NCBI GenBank assembly: GCA_012798535.1
Contig: JAAZMZ010000003.1
Location: forward strand, 1 to 64,000
Direction of reading: 5' to 3'
Source: Leptolinea sp.
Lineage (GTDB): Bacteria > Chloroflexota > Anaerolineae > Anaerolineales > Anaerolineaceae
DNA: 64,000 nucleotides
Shown here: positions 1 to 8,410 of the stretch, one piece after another
How the letters are laid out: the number at the start of each line of letters is the position of its first letter
Numbering within the stretch: the stretch's first letter is position 1
Position numbers and translations under genes: made by a program
The notes under the pieces: generated by a model
What the model saw: the letters and a program-made list of their open reading frames with translations, nothing else
Database searches by the model: none
Told to the model about the DNA's origin: nothing

Positions 1-647
1 AACACATTGTGCCCGCCGGCGGCGGCCACCTCCAGTGCGCGTTTGGCGTGTTCCTGCCCCTTGATCTCGCTGAAATCAGAGAGGATCGGATTCTCCACAT
101 CGGCCGGATCGATGGTCGGGGTGACTTGAAGGTGAATTTCTCCACGTAAATGCATCACCAGTTCGGTCAACGAATTGACCGGGATGACTTCCAGCCCGGG
201 AATGAGCGCTGCTTCAGCCGCATCGCCGGCCGGAACGAATACCCGGCTGTAATTCTGCTGGCGGGCAGTGGCGGCCATGGGCAGCACGCCGCGTACATGG
301 CGGACCGAACCATCCAGAGAGAGCTCACCGATCACCAGGCTATCTTCCAGTGAATCGGGATCAAGTTGATGAGTGGCGGTAAGAACGCCCAGGGCGATGG
401 GCAGGTCATAGGCCGGTCCTTCTTTCCGAACGGAAGCTGGTGCCAGATTGACCGTCAATGCGCGCCGGGGGTAATCAAAACCGGCATTGTGTACCGCCGA
501 ACGGACGCGTTCACGGCTCTCCTGAACCGCCGCGTCAGGCAGACCGACAATCACCATCTTTGGTAATCCAGGTCCGGTATCGACCTCTACTTCTACTATT
601 ACCCCTTCCAGGCCGATGACCGCGCAGGAAAAAATTCTTGCGAGCAT
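1..647 (-). CDS. ComM/YifB-type Mg-chelatase-like AAA protein, N-terminal part
   Basis: Partial gene. It starts at the ATG whose first base is 647 and runs off the left edge, leaving about 215 codons. The N-terminus reads MLARIFSCAVIGLEG, followed by VEVDTGPGLPKMVIVGLPDAAVQESRERV in scattered order along residues 17-50; these are hallmarks of the YifB/ComM family (N-terminal ChlI-type domain). The visible end contains a FSEIKGQEHAKRALEVAAAG stretch, the lead-in to the AAA core just before the Walker A loop. ComM is a hexameric helicase promoting branch migration during natural transformation; YifB homologues also occur in non-competent bacteria. The ATPase core lies outside the window, so function cannot be checked further. 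The family call is firm. Confidence 0.9.
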   Translation of the reverse strand, partial: MLARIFSCAVIGLEGVIVEVEVDTGPGLPKMVIVGLPDAAVQESRERVRSAVHNAGFDYPRRALTVNLAPASVRKEGPAYDLPIALGVLTATHQLDPDSLEDSLVIGELSLDGSVRHVRGVLPMAATARQQNYSRVFVPAGDAAEAALIPGLEVIPVNSLTELVMHLRGEIHLQVTPTIDPADVENPILSDFSEIKGQEHAKRALEVAAAGGHNV

Positions 648-810
648 TAGGTAAGTTTAGTTTTCTGTTTCAAAAAAGTCAACATCACCGCATTGTCTCT
701 AGCCGGTCATTCTTATTTCTGAATGCACCGTGAGAGAGATTTTCCATGTCTCAGTCAGACGTCGATCTTTCGGACTGGTTTTTCCAGAACGTTAATCATT
801 GAATCAACAA

Positions 811-892
811 CCTGACCGGTGATCTACCAATGAACTTTTTCCATTAAAGCTGCCTGCTGCGTTTTCATGGAAATCCGGACATCCCGGTCAGG
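811..892. repeat. Nested inverted repeat
   Basis: An outer 9-bp stem (811-819 with 884-892) encloses an inner 7-bp stem (838-844 with 867-873), both perfect. The two stems are coaxial in order, so one RNA or extruded DNA hairpin could contain both with internal loops. It could be a small structured RNA, a miniature repeat element or a 3' UTR structure of the DUF4332 gene. Nothing in the sequence decides between these. Confidence 0.5.
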
Positions 893-908
893 ATAGCGTG
901 TTTTTATT

Positions 909-954
909 ATGAGCGGCACGAAAAAATGCGACCTGCTGGTACCGCGCCGCTCAT
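909..954. repeat. Inverted repeat downstream of the DUF4332 gene
   Basis: ATGAGCGGC at 909-917 pairs perfectly with GCCGCTCAT at 946-954 across a 28-base loop. It begins 12 bases past the stop of the minus-strand DUF4332 gene and so would lie in its 3' UTR. There is no U-run after the stem in the gene's direction. A role in mRNA 3' end stability or weak termination is only an inference. Confidence 0.45.
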
Positions 955-965
955 TTACAGAAGAC

Positions 966-1370
966 CTAATAGGAGACTATGCGTGGTAATTTCTTGGCTT
1001 CGTTGATCCAACCCTCGACCATCTGTTGTGTGGGTACTCGGCGAACCAGTTTTTTAGCGACATTGACTTCCACCATCTTTTCCGTCAGGTTGTCTGCGCG
1101 CCGTTTCGCAAGTTCGACCACCGTATCCACACCGGCTGCTTCCAGGAGGTCAGAATATTCTGAGCCGATACCTTTGATGCGGTACAGATCAGCCCGATTC
1201 ACCCATTCAAGAACCTTATGCTCATCAATCCCGGCGGCTTTAGCTACTTCTTCCCGGCCTTTTTTGGTGGCGCCTTTTTCCAGAAGAGCCTCTACCGAAT
1301 TGATCCCGATGGCATGCAGTTTTTTTGTAAATACATCTCCAATGCCTTCAATATCTTTAATGGCGGTCAT
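966..1370 (-). CDS. DUF4332 helix-hairpin-helix protein
   Basis: A 134-residue protein, probably soluble, with two helix-hairpin-helix-like motifs: IEGIGDVFTKKLHAIGI near the start and IKGIGSEYSDLLEAAGV near residue 65. This is the pattern of DUF4332 proteins, which are predicted to contact nucleic acid and have no assigned reaction. The frame is open to 1397, but the start is placed at 1370 because AAAGGAG lies 8 bases upstream of that ATG and the extra nine residues look unlike the family start. A good promoter precedes it at 1408-1436. It is monocistronic and divergent from the RidA gene. Confidence 0.8.
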   Translation of the reverse strand: MTAIKDIEGIGDVFTKKLHAIGINSVEALLEKGATKKGREEVAKAAGIDEHKVLEWVNRADLYRIKGIGSEYSDLLEAAGVDTVVELAKRRADNLTEKMVEVNVAKKLVRRVPTQQMVEGWINEAKKLPRIVSY

Positions 1371-1407
1371 ACTGCAACTCCTTTCAGATATTTTCAATTA
1401 TGGACAA

Positions 1408-1436
1408 ATTATAGATATTCTTCTGCGAAAGCACAA
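1408..1436 (-). promoter_or_regulatory. Sigma70-type promoter for the DUF4332 gene
   Basis: Read on the minus strand, TTGTGC (1436-1431) and TATAAT (1413-1408) are separated by exactly 17 bases. The -10 matches the consensus fully, while the -35 keeps only the TTG core. It places transcription start roughly 30 bases ahead of the gene's ATG. Confidence 0.6.
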
Positions 1437-1441
1437 ATCTG

Positions 1442-1470
1442 TTGTCAACTTACCACCTTTGTCTTAAAAT
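1442..1470 (+). promoter_or_regulatory. Sigma70-type promoter for the ridA-led operon
   Basis: TTGTCA at 1442-1447 and TAAAAT at 1465-1470 have an exact 17-base spacer, and each hexamer matches the consensus at five of six positions. A ribosome site AAGGAG (1485-1490) and the ATG at 1498 follow. It is one of the clearest promoters in the window and likely drives the RidA-regulator-kinase-polysaccharide run. Confidence 0.7.
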
Positions 1471-1497
1471 TGCCTTACTTATATAAGGAGAATAACC

Positions 1498-1962
1498 ATG
1501 ACATGCTCTTGCAAAGAAAAGACCGTGATCGTTGCGCCTAAAGCTCCCAGAGCTCTCGGCCCTTATTCAGCCGCGATCAAGGTTGGTCATTTCATTTATT
1601 GTTCCGGGCAGACCGGATTGAATCCGGCGACGAATGAACTGGTGGAAGGTGGACTGGAAGCTCAGACACATCAGGTGCTGACCAATCTGAAGAATGTGCT
1701 TGAAGCTGCCGGCACCGACATGGCGCATGTGATTAAAACCACCGTATTTTTAAGAGATATGGCCGATTTTCAAAAAATGAACGCCATATACGGCGAGTAT
1801 TTCACCGATAATTGCCCGGCCCGCTCGACCATTCAGGTAGCCGGTCTTCCTAAAAATGGAATGGTGGAAATCGAACTGGTCGCCTATGATCCGGATTGCG
1901 ACTGTGACGATGATTCTTCGGAAGGAAATAATTGCGATTGCGGTTGTGGTAAAAAAGGATAA
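1498..1962 (+). CDS. RidA/YjgF-family protein with Cys-rich tail
   Basis: RidA proteins are trimeric deaminases that hydrolyse reactive 2-aminoacrylate and other imines. The core (about residues 10-131) is complete, with YCSGQTGLNP, the conserved Arg109 in CPARSTIQV and Glu125 in MVEIELVAY. The protein is 154 residues against about 125-130 for typical RidA. The extra part is MTCSC at the N-terminus and a Cys/Asp-rich C-terminal tail with five cysteines at 134, 136, 146, 148 and 150. Such a tail could bind metal, which is an inference. ATG is supported by AAGGAG seven bases upstream. It lies 11 bases before a two-component regulator, so co-transcription is likely. Confidence 0.92.
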   Translation: MTCSCKEKTVIVAPKAPRALGPYSAAIKVGHFIYCSGQTGLNPATNELVEGGLEAQTHQVLTNLKNVLEAAGTDMAHVIKTTVFLRDMADFQKMNAIYGEYFTDNCPARSTIQVAGLPKNGMVEIELVAYDPDCDCDDDSSEGNNCDCGCGKKG

Positions 1963-1973
1963 ATTTCAGGATT

Positions 1974-2657
1974 ATGGCAGATGAATTAATCCTGCTGGTG
2001 GATGACGAGCCCAATATTATTCAACTCGCACGCATGTATCTGGAGCGGGAAGGTTACCGGATCATTTCTGCGGTGGATGGGAAATCGGCGCTGGAGACTA
2101 TTCGAACGAAAAAGCCCAACCTGGTGGTGCTGGATGTGATGCTGCCGGAATTGGATGGATTGGAAGTTTGCAAGCGGCTGCGCCGTGAAAAAAATAATGT
2201 GCCGGTTATCATGCTGACCGCACGAGACGATGACATCGATAAGATACTGGGATTGGAACTGGGTGCGGATGATTACATGACAAAGCCTTTCAATCCCCGC
2301 GAGTTGACGGCGCGGGTAAAGGTGATATTACGCCGCTCTGAACGATTTGGCAAAGAGACTTCAGGAGAGATGTTGCGCGTAGGCAATTTAGTAGTTGACC
2401 CTGCCCGCCGCGAAGTGTACATGGGGGATAAACCGCTTTCTCTTAGAACCCAGGAATTCGAAGTTCTCTGGGTACTTGCCAAAAATCGCGGACTGGTCCT
2501 TTCGCGAGAAAAACTGTTGAATCTGGCCTGGGGATTTGAATACTTCGGTCAAACCCGGACTGTTGATGTGCATATCGCGCAACTTCGATCGAAGATCGAG
2601 GGCAGCGGGGTGCACATCGAGACTGTAACCGGCATCGGGTATAAGTTGACAGCCTGA
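1974..2657 (+). CDS. OmpR/PhoB-family response regulator
   Basis: A 227-residue DNA-binding response regulator. The receiver domain (1-118) has the acidic pair Asp10-Asp11, phosphoacceptor Asp54 in VVLDVMLPE, Thr82 and Lys104 in YMTKPFNPRE. A winged-helix Trans_reg_C domain fills residues about 130-227, ending in the usual VTGIGYKLTA motif. It overlaps the downstream kinase gene by one base (TGATG), so the pair is translationally coupled and presumably cognate. It sits ahead of polysaccharide genes in the same run, which suggests control of surface polymer production. The target is not shown by the sequence. Confidence 0.95.
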   Translation: MADELILLVDDEPNIIQLARMYLEREGYRIISAVDGKSALETIRTKKPNLVVLDVMLPELDGLEVCKRLRREKNNVPVIMLTARDDDIDKILGLELGADDYMTKPFNPRELTARVKVILRRSERFGKETSGEMLRVGNLVVDPARREVYMGDKPLSLRTQEFEVLWVLAKNRGLVLSREKLLNLAWGFEYFGQTRTVDVHIAQLRSKIEGSGVHIETVTGIGYKLTA

Positions 2658-4081
2658 TGCTTTCATCCATTAGATCACGCCTCTGGATCAGCTATTCCCT
2701 GGTGATCATCGCTGCCCTGATCGGCATGCTCGGGGTTGTAATCACCGCCGTAGATCGCGGTTCTCTTTTTCACCGTCAGGCAATTATGGAGCTACGCCTG
2801 GCTGAGTCGGTACTTGCCGGGAAGATCAAGATGTCGTCTCAGATGGATATGACCGCGTTGAATACCATGATCATCCAACAGGCGCGTGAAGATAGTATCC
2901 GCTATGCCATTGTGGATATTAATGGGCACGTCATTCTGGACAGCGGAAAGGGTAAGAACCCGCCGATACCCGATTTCGAAGTGCCGCTCAAAGAAACGGG
3001 TAATGATCCTATCGCGTCCAACACTTTCAAAGATATCGATCAAAAATCCTGGCTTTATGTGCTTCGCCCGATAAATGGACAAATGTCACTGCTGGCGGCA
3101 TCGCATCAACCGGTAATTGAGTTTCGTGCCATGCTGCGGGATGAAATCTTGCAGCCCATGTTTCAAGGGATCATGATAGCCCTGTTTCTGGCGTTTGCTC
3201 TGGGATTGTTCATGTCAACATGGATAAGCAGTCCATTAAAACGGCTGGCAGATGGCGCCCGGCAGATCGAAAGCGGGAGTTACCCTATATTGGAAAAAGA
3301 AGGTCCGCGTGAAATCCAGGAACTGGCCGAATCCTTCAATCAGATGAGCAAACGTGTACGACAAACTGAGGAGTCGCAAAGAGATTTCCTCGCCAATGTT
3401 TCGCACGAATTGAAGACTCCGCTTACTTCCATTCAAGGATTTGCCCAGTCCATTCAGGACGGCGCGGCAAGCACACCACACGAATTAATGCAGGCTGCCA
3501 ATGTAATCTATGATGAAGCCTCCCGAATGCACCGGTTGGTCATCGATCTTCTCACTCTTTCCCGGTTGGAAGAAGGCACCGCCAATATGCATCTTTCTCC
3601 CGTGAATTTGTCGTTGATCCTGGACCAGTTGGATGAGAAAATGCTGCCGCAAATCCAGGCGGCCGAATTGACCATTAAGAAGCAGATCAAATCCAATCTC
3701 ATGGTAATGGGCGACGGAGACCGGCTGGCTCAGGTGTTCACCAATCTGGTCGACAACGCCATCAAATTCACGAAGCCGGGCGGGCAGATCACCCTGCGCC
3801 TGGATGCCGACCAGAATTCTATTCTGGCCTCGGTGACAGATACCGGTTCAGGTATTCCCAACGATGAAGAGACTCGGATTTTTGAACGTTTCTATCAGGT
3901 GGATAAATCACGCAAGGGCGGTTCCGGCCACGGTATTGGACTGGGATTGGCCATTGCCCGCCAAATCGTGATATCGCACAATGGAGAAATCTGGGCTGCC
4001 AGCGAACCCGGCAAAGGAAGCACCTTCTATGTGCGTCTGCCTGTTTATGAAAAACCGACATCCAGAGGAAACAGACCTTGA
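2657..4081 (+). CDS. Membrane sensor histidine kinase (HAMP-HisKA-HATPase)
   Basis: A 474-residue sensor kinase. A transmembrane helix at about 10-31, an extracytoplasmic sensor of about 135 residues, a second helix at about 170-190 and a HAMP domain lead to HisKA with phospho-acceptor His250 in NVSHELKTPLTS. The ATP-binding domain is complete: the N box NLVDNAIKF, G1 DTGSGIP, the F box FERFYQVDKS and G2 GIGLGLAI. Domain order matches BaeS/PhoR-type kinases. It partners the regulator immediately upstream. The sensor part looks like a PAS-like extracellular fold (AIVDINGHVILDS), but its ligand is unknown. Confidence 0.95.
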   Translation: MLSSIRSRLWISYSLVIIAALIGMLGVVITAVDRGSLFHRQAIMELRLAESVLAGKIKMSSQMDMTALNTMIIQQAREDSIRYAIVDINGHVILDSGKGKNPPIPDFEVPLKETGNDPIASNTFKDIDQKSWLYVLRPINGQMSLLAASHQPVIEFRAMLRDEILQPMFQGIMIALFLAFALGLFMSTWISSPLKRLADGARQIESGSYPILEKEGPREIQELAESFNQMSKRVRQTEESQRDFLANVSHELKTPLTSIQGFAQSIQDGAASTPHELMQAANVIYDEASRMHRLVIDLLTLSRLEEGTANMHLSPVNLSLILDQLDEKMLPQIQAAELTIKKQIKSNLMVMGDGDRLAQVFTNLVDNAIKFTKPGGQITLRLDADQNSILASVTDTGSGIPNDEETRIFERFYQVDKSRKGGSGHGIGLGLAIARQIVISHNGEIWAASEPGKGSTFYVRLPVYEKPTSRGNRP

Positions 4082-5070
4082 AGATGAAGACAGTCTCGAT
4101 CATCATTCCCTGCCGAAATGAAGAAGACACCATCTGTTCGGTGTTGCAGGCTGTCTATGGACAACAATACCAACGAGACCTGCTGGAGGTTATCATCGCA
4201 GATGGCCTCTCAACAGACAACACCCTGGAGAAGATTGAACAATTCAAGCAAGATCACACTGATCTGACAATCCGAGTGATTTCGAACCAGAAAACTCAGA
4301 TCCCCGCCGCATTGAATCTGGCCATCAAGTCTGCCAAAAATGAAGTAATTCTGCGCATGGACGCGCATTCTATCCCGCGAGAAGATTACATCGCGCTTTG
4401 TGTGCGAGACCTGGAAGCCGGTAAGGGCGATAATGTTGGCGGCCGGTGGGAGATCATCCCCCGGATCGATTCCTGGATGGCCCGGGGAATTTCAAGAGCT
4501 GCCGCTCATCCTCTGGGTGCGGGTAATGCCCGGTACCGCACTTCCGGTGAAGAAGGCCCTGTTGACACTGTTCCTTTTGGCTGTTATCAACGCGTTCTTT
4601 TCGAAAGGATCGGCCTGTTCGATGAAACGCTTCTCACCAATGAGGATTACGAATTAAATGAGCGTATCCGCAGATCAGGTGGAGTGGTTTGGTTTGATCC
4701 TGAGATTGTCTGCCGGTATTATTCCCAGCCCACATTGAAAGGTCTGACTCAGCAATACTGGCGCTACGGATTCTGGAAAGCCCGGATGGCCCGAAAATAC
4801 CCCGCCTCCTTGAAATTACGACAATTGATGCCGCCCCTGTTCGTTATAGGACTGTTATTCCTGTTGTTTTTAAGTTTGTTTCAACCCATATTCCTTACCG
4901 GTTTTGTATCTGTTTTTCTTCTATATCTGAGTATAATCATCGGTGCGTCGTTTCCGGTGGCAATCAGACAAAATGAATTTGCTCTGATCTGCAGTGTGCC
5001 GCTGGCAATTTTGACCATGCATGTTACCTGGGGAGCCGGTTTCATGGCGGGTCTTTTGATAAATCGTTAG
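4078..5070 (+). CDS. ExoA-like GT2 glycosyltransferase
   Basis: A 330-residue family 2 glycosyltransferase. The GT-A fold starts at once (SIIIPCRNEE), followed by Asp42 in IIADGLSTDNT and the metal-site region ILRMDAHS at 91-98. The acceptor end has TNEDYELN at about 181-188. Three hydrophobic segments at the C-terminus anchor it in the membrane. This layout resembles ExoA of succinoglycan synthesis, which adds sugars to a lipid-linked oligosaccharide on the cytoplasmic face. The donor and acceptor are unknown. The TTG at 4078 overlaps the kinase stop; an in-frame ATG at 4084 is an equally reasonable start. Confidence 0.9.
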   Translation: MKMKTVSIIIPCRNEEDTICSVLQAVYGQQYQRDLLEVIIADGLSTDNTLEKIEQFKQDHTDLTIRVISNQKTQIPAALNLAIKSAKNEVILRMDAHSIPREDYIALCVRDLEAGKGDNVGGRWEIIPRIDSWMARGISRAAAHPLGAGNARYRTSGEEGPVDTVPFGCYQRVLFERIGLFDETLLTNEDYELNERIRRSGGVVWFDPEIVCRYYSQPTLKGLTQQYWRYGFWKARMARKYPASLKLRQLMPPLFVIGLLFLLFLSLFQPIFLTGFVSVFLLYLSIIIGASFPVAIRQNEFALICSVPLAILTMHVTWGAGFMAGLLINR

Positions 5071-5093
5071 GAAAGTACGCATCTGAATTACGA

Positions 5094-6518
5094 ATGAATA
5101 TTCCAAAATCCTTACGCCCGTTACGCTGGCGATTAAAAACTCCGGAACGGCGGTTGATTCTTTTCCTGGGTGATCTTTCTGTCTCCTGGATAGGGTTATT
5201 CATCTCGCTCTATTTCTGGTCTAAGAGAGATCAATGGTTCAATTTCTCGCTTGAATTCATTCTCGATCGTCCGGCTGAATGGTTCTATTTATTACCCTTT
5301 ATCTGGCTGCTATTGATCCTCGAGTTGTATGATGTTCGCCGGTCAAGCCGGATACTGGATACAATCCGAGGAGTGGCGATTGCGGCCGGCATCAGCTTCG
5401 TCATCTATTTCTTCGTTTTCTTCATCAGCGAACCAAAATCTTTGCCTCGCACCGGCGTCGCGGCTTTTATCATTGCCGTTTCAATCTTGACGATCCTGTG
5501 GCGCCTCTTATATATAAAGATTTTCACTGCTCCTCAGTTCCTTAGGCGGGTGATCATTGTTGGAGCTGGACGGGCTGGAAGCAATCTGGTCCGAGCGCTT
5601 TTCACAGTGAAACCACTGCCTTTTTTTATTGTAGGATTTGTGGATGATGATCCCGGGAAACAGGGAACCACCATCGAAAAGATCCCGGTCCTTGGCAACG
5701 GCATCGACCTTCCCCGATTGTTGGATGATGAGAACATCTCCGATGTGATTTTTTCCATCAGCGGCCAGATGAATCAAACCCTTTTACAGAATCTATTGAA
5801 AGCCGAAGAAAAAGGTATTGAGATCACCACGATGCCGATTGTCTATGAGGAAACTCTGGGGCGAGTTCCCATCCTGCTTTTGCAGTCAGACTGGATCCTG
5901 CGTTCCTTTGTCGACCAGGCGCATGCCGGCGGTTTCTACGAACTCGCAAAACGACTGATGGATATATTCGGCGGTTTGATTGGAACCCTGGCCCTCGTTT
6001 TGCTGGCGCCATTCATCTCACTGGCTATTGTTTTAGACAGCGGCAGACCTGTCTTTTTCTCCCAGGATAGACTGGGAATCAATGGGCAGATTTATCGGAT
6101 CACAAAATTCCGGACGATGTATCAGGACGCCGAAAAAGACGGTAAACCGCGTATGGCCGTTGAAAATGATCATCGGGTTACCCGTATTGGCCGATTCCTG
6201 CGAAAATCTCACCTGGATGAACTACCGCAATTCTTGAGTGTTCTGATGGGCAGTATGAGCCTGGTGGGTCCGCGCGCGGAACGCCCAGAATTGGTTGATA
6301 CACTGCAGGAGAAGATTCCCTTTTACCGGGCTCGCCTTTTTGTCAAACCAGGATTGACAGGCTGGGCGCAGGTAAACTACGGTTATGCCTCCACCATTGA
6401 GCATACCATTACCAAGCTGGAATATGATCTGTATTACATAAAACATCGCAGTCTTATTCTGGATGTTTTAATCATTCTACGCACGGCGGGAGCCGTCTTC
6501 GGATTAAAGGGTCAATGA
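5094..6518 (+). CDS. Polyprenyl glycosylphosphotransferase (WbaP/WcaJ type)
   Basis: A 474-residue membrane enzyme that moves a sugar-1-phosphate onto undecaprenyl phosphate, the committed step of a lipid-linked polysaccharide repeat. It has the usual long form: four N-terminal membrane helices, a central Rossmann-like domain (VIIVGAGRAGSNLV at about 153) and a C-terminal bacterial sugar transferase domain. The latter carries AKRLMDIFGG, the KFRTM motif, the HLDELPQF motif and SLVGPRAERPE. ATGA overlaps with the next gene couple their translation. It is probably the initiating transferase for the polymer made by this cluster. Confidence 0.94.
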   Translation: MNIPKSLRPLRWRLKTPERRLILFLGDLSVSWIGLFISLYFWSKRDQWFNFSLEFILDRPAEWFYLLPFIWLLLILELYDVRRSSRILDTIRGVAIAAGISFVIYFFVFFISEPKSLPRTGVAAFIIAVSILTILWRLLYIKIFTAPQFLRRVIIVGAGRAGSNLVRALFTVKPLPFFIVGFVDDDPGKQGTTIEKIPVLGNGIDLPRLLDDENISDVIFSISGQMNQTLLQNLLKAEEKGIEITTMPIVYEETLGRVPILLLQSDWILRSFVDQAHAGGFYELAKRLMDIFGGLIGTLALVLLAPFISLAIVLDSGRPVFFSQDRLGINGQIYRITKFRTMYQDAEKDGKPRMAVENDHRVTRIGRFLRKSHLDELPQFLSVLMGSMSLVGPRAERPELVDTLQEKIPFYRARLFVKPGLTGWAQVNYGYASTIEHTITKLEYDLYYIKHRSLILDVLIILRTAGAVFGLKGQ

Positions 6519-8410
6519 TGAAGTCGCGTCCCAATATTCGCAATCGCTACGTACTTATGATCGATATCATTCTGATCGTAATCTCCGTCATAGGGAGCTA
6601 TGTGCTGCGCCTCGAATTGGGTGCCGCCTTTACGTTTTACCTGCCGTCCGCTTACTGGATGATTGGTTCCGCGCTGGTCATAAAACCTTTGATCTATTAT
6701 TACTTTCGGCTATACCGGCGTTTATGGATCTACGCTTCGATCCAGGAACTCAAATTGATCATCGCCGCTGTCTCATCTGCTTCGGTTCTCCTTTCGGTGG
6801 TGATGGTCAGTTTTTTCAATCTGGGATTATTCACGGGATTTCCCAGATCTGTTCTAATCATTGACTGGTTGATTTCCCTGATGCTGGTTGGCGGATTGCG
6901 TTTTACAATCCGCCTGCTTTCCGAAAGTTACACCCAGCAAGTGGCAGGTTCTTACAATGGAAAGACAAAGAAAGCTCTGATCATCGGTGCGGGTGACGCA
7001 GGTGCGCTGGTGGTACGCGAACTGAAAAAAAATCCCCAGGTGAATCTGGTGCCAATCGGTTTTCTGGATGACAATCCGATCAAGTATCGGCAACAAATCC
7101 ACGGAGTTCCGGTGATTGGCTCATTGACCGATCTGGCCAAAGTGCTGGATAACCGGCGGGTGGATGAGGTGATCATCGCCATTCCAAGTGCACCCGGCAA
7201 GGTCATCCGCATGGTCACCGATGTGTGCCGCTTGAAAGCTGTACATTTCCGAACGATGCCGGGAATTTATGAATTGCTGGGCGGCAAGGTCAATGTTAAC
7301 CGTCTGCGTGAAGTGGATATTACGGACCTGCTACGGCGTGAACCCACCCGGATCATGGATGAACAGGTGGGGCGGACCATCAACAACCAGGTCGTTCTGG
7401 TTACCGGTGCCGGTGGATCTATTGGTTCGGAACTATGCCGCCAGATTGGCCGCTGGAATCCGGCGGAACTCATTTTGCTGGGACATGGTGAAAATAGCAT
7501 TTTCGAAGCCTATCTTGAATTGCAGGATCGTTTTCCATCACTAACCCTGAGACCGGTCATCGCTGATATTCGCGATAGAGACCATATCGACCGAATTTTA
7601 AACTGTTACAAACCACAGGTTGTCTTCCATGCCGCTGCCCATAAACATGTTCCGTTGATGGAAAGTAATATTGAAGAGGCTGTCACCAATAACATAGAAG
7701 GCACGCGCAATCTGGTTCTTTCTGCCGTGGATCATGATGTGGAAAGACTGGTGATGATTTCCACCGATAAGGCCATCCGTCCGGTAAATGTGATGGGTGC
7801 GACGAAACGTCTGGCCGAAATGACAGTTCTGGATGCGGCGGAAAAATACCACCGCGATTATTGTGTTGTGCGCTTTGGCAATGTTCTGGGCAGCCGGGGG
7901 AGCGTGGTCCCGCTGTTCAAACGCCAGATCGCCCGGGGTGGCCCGGTCACCATCACACACCCTGATATGAAACGTTATTTTATGACCATTCCTGAAGCGG
8001 TGAATCTCGTGCTTCAGTCAGCCTCCATGGGGCAGGGTGGAGAGACCTATGTTCTTAATATGGGTGAGCAGATCAGAATTCTTGATCTGGCGGAAGACCT
8101 GATCCGTCTTTCTGGTCTGGAACCGGGCCGTGATGTGGAGATCGTATTTACCGGCATCCGCCCGGGAGAAAAGTTGAGCGAGGATCTCTGGGACAACAGC
8201 AATGCCTTTGTCCGCACGCCACACCCTGATGTCTATAAAGTGGACGGCAGCGAGGATCTGCGTGGGGACGAATTGAAAAAAGCTATCGACGAGATCATTC
8301 AACAGGCACGTAATGGAAATGATGATGCCGTGCTGGAGATGATGGATGATCTCATTCCAGGCGCGTCTGTGCGCAGTACGCAGCCGCATGAGTTGATATC
8401 CATTGACTGA
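6515..8410 (+). CDS. CapD/FlaA1-like nucleotide-sugar epimerase/dehydratase
   Basis: A 631-residue membrane-bound member of the polysaccharide biosynthesis CapD family (long WbpM/PglF form). Four N-terminal membrane helices precede a first Rossmann-like domain (IIGAGDAGALVVREL near 156) and a second catalytic SDR domain starting VLVTGAGGSIGSE near 294. The family motif STDKAIRPVNVMGATKR holds the catalytic Lys. Relatives convert UDP-GlcNAc to 4-keto-6-deoxy sugars on the way to bacillosamine- or QuiNAc-type sugars. Being next to the initiating transferase, it probably supplies the first sugar. The exact product cannot be told from sequence. Confidence 0.93.
   Translation: MMKSRPNIRNRYVLMIDIILIVISVIGSYVLRLELGAAFTFYLPSAYWMIGSALVIKPLIYYYFRLYRRLWIYASIQELKLIIAAVSSASVLLSVVMVSFFNLGLFTGFPRSVLIIDWLISLMLVGGLRFTIRLLSESYTQQVAGSYNGKTKKALIIGAGDAGALVVRELKKNPQVNLVPIGFLDDNPIKYRQQIHGVPVIGSLTDLAKVLDNRRVDEVIIAIPSAPGKVIRMVTDVCRLKAVHFRTMPGIYELLGGKVNVNRLREVDITDLLRREPTRIMDEQVGRTINNQVVLVTGAGGSIGSELCRQIGRWNPAELILLGHGENSIFEAYLELQDRFPSLTLRPVIADIRDRDHIDRILNCYKPQVVFHAAAHKHVPLMESNIEEAVTNNIEGTRNLVLSAVDHDVERLVMISTDKAIRPVNVMGATKRLAEMTVLDAAEKYHRDYCVVRFGNVLGSRGSVVPLFKRQIARGGPVTITHPDMKRYFMTIPEAVNLVLQSASMGQGGETYVLNMGEQIRILDLAEDLIRLSGLEPGRDVEIVFTGIRPGEKLSEDLWDNSNAFVRTPHPDVYKVDGSEDLRGDELKKAIDEIIQQARNGNDDAVLEMMDDLIPGASVRSTQPHELISID

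Larger units (their letters stand above)
648..965. other. Intergenic region with two inverted repeats
   Basis: This 318-base gap lies between two minus-strand genes and no credible coding frame was seen. It holds a nested inverted repeat: CCTGACCGG at 811-819 pairs with CCGGTCAGG at 884-892, and inside it TTTCCAT at 838-844 pairs with ATGGAAA at 867-873. A second, separate repeat follows at 909-917 and 946-954 (ATGAGCGGC with GCCGCTCAT). Neither is followed by a clean T-run in either direction, so they are not obvious intrinsic terminators. Confidence 0.6.

Noticed and set aside
979-1467. Long open frame on the plus strand opposite the DUF4332 gene
   Set aside because: It is antisense to a gene with a clear family, promoter and ribosome site. 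Its product is Ser/Arg-rich and looks like a shadow.
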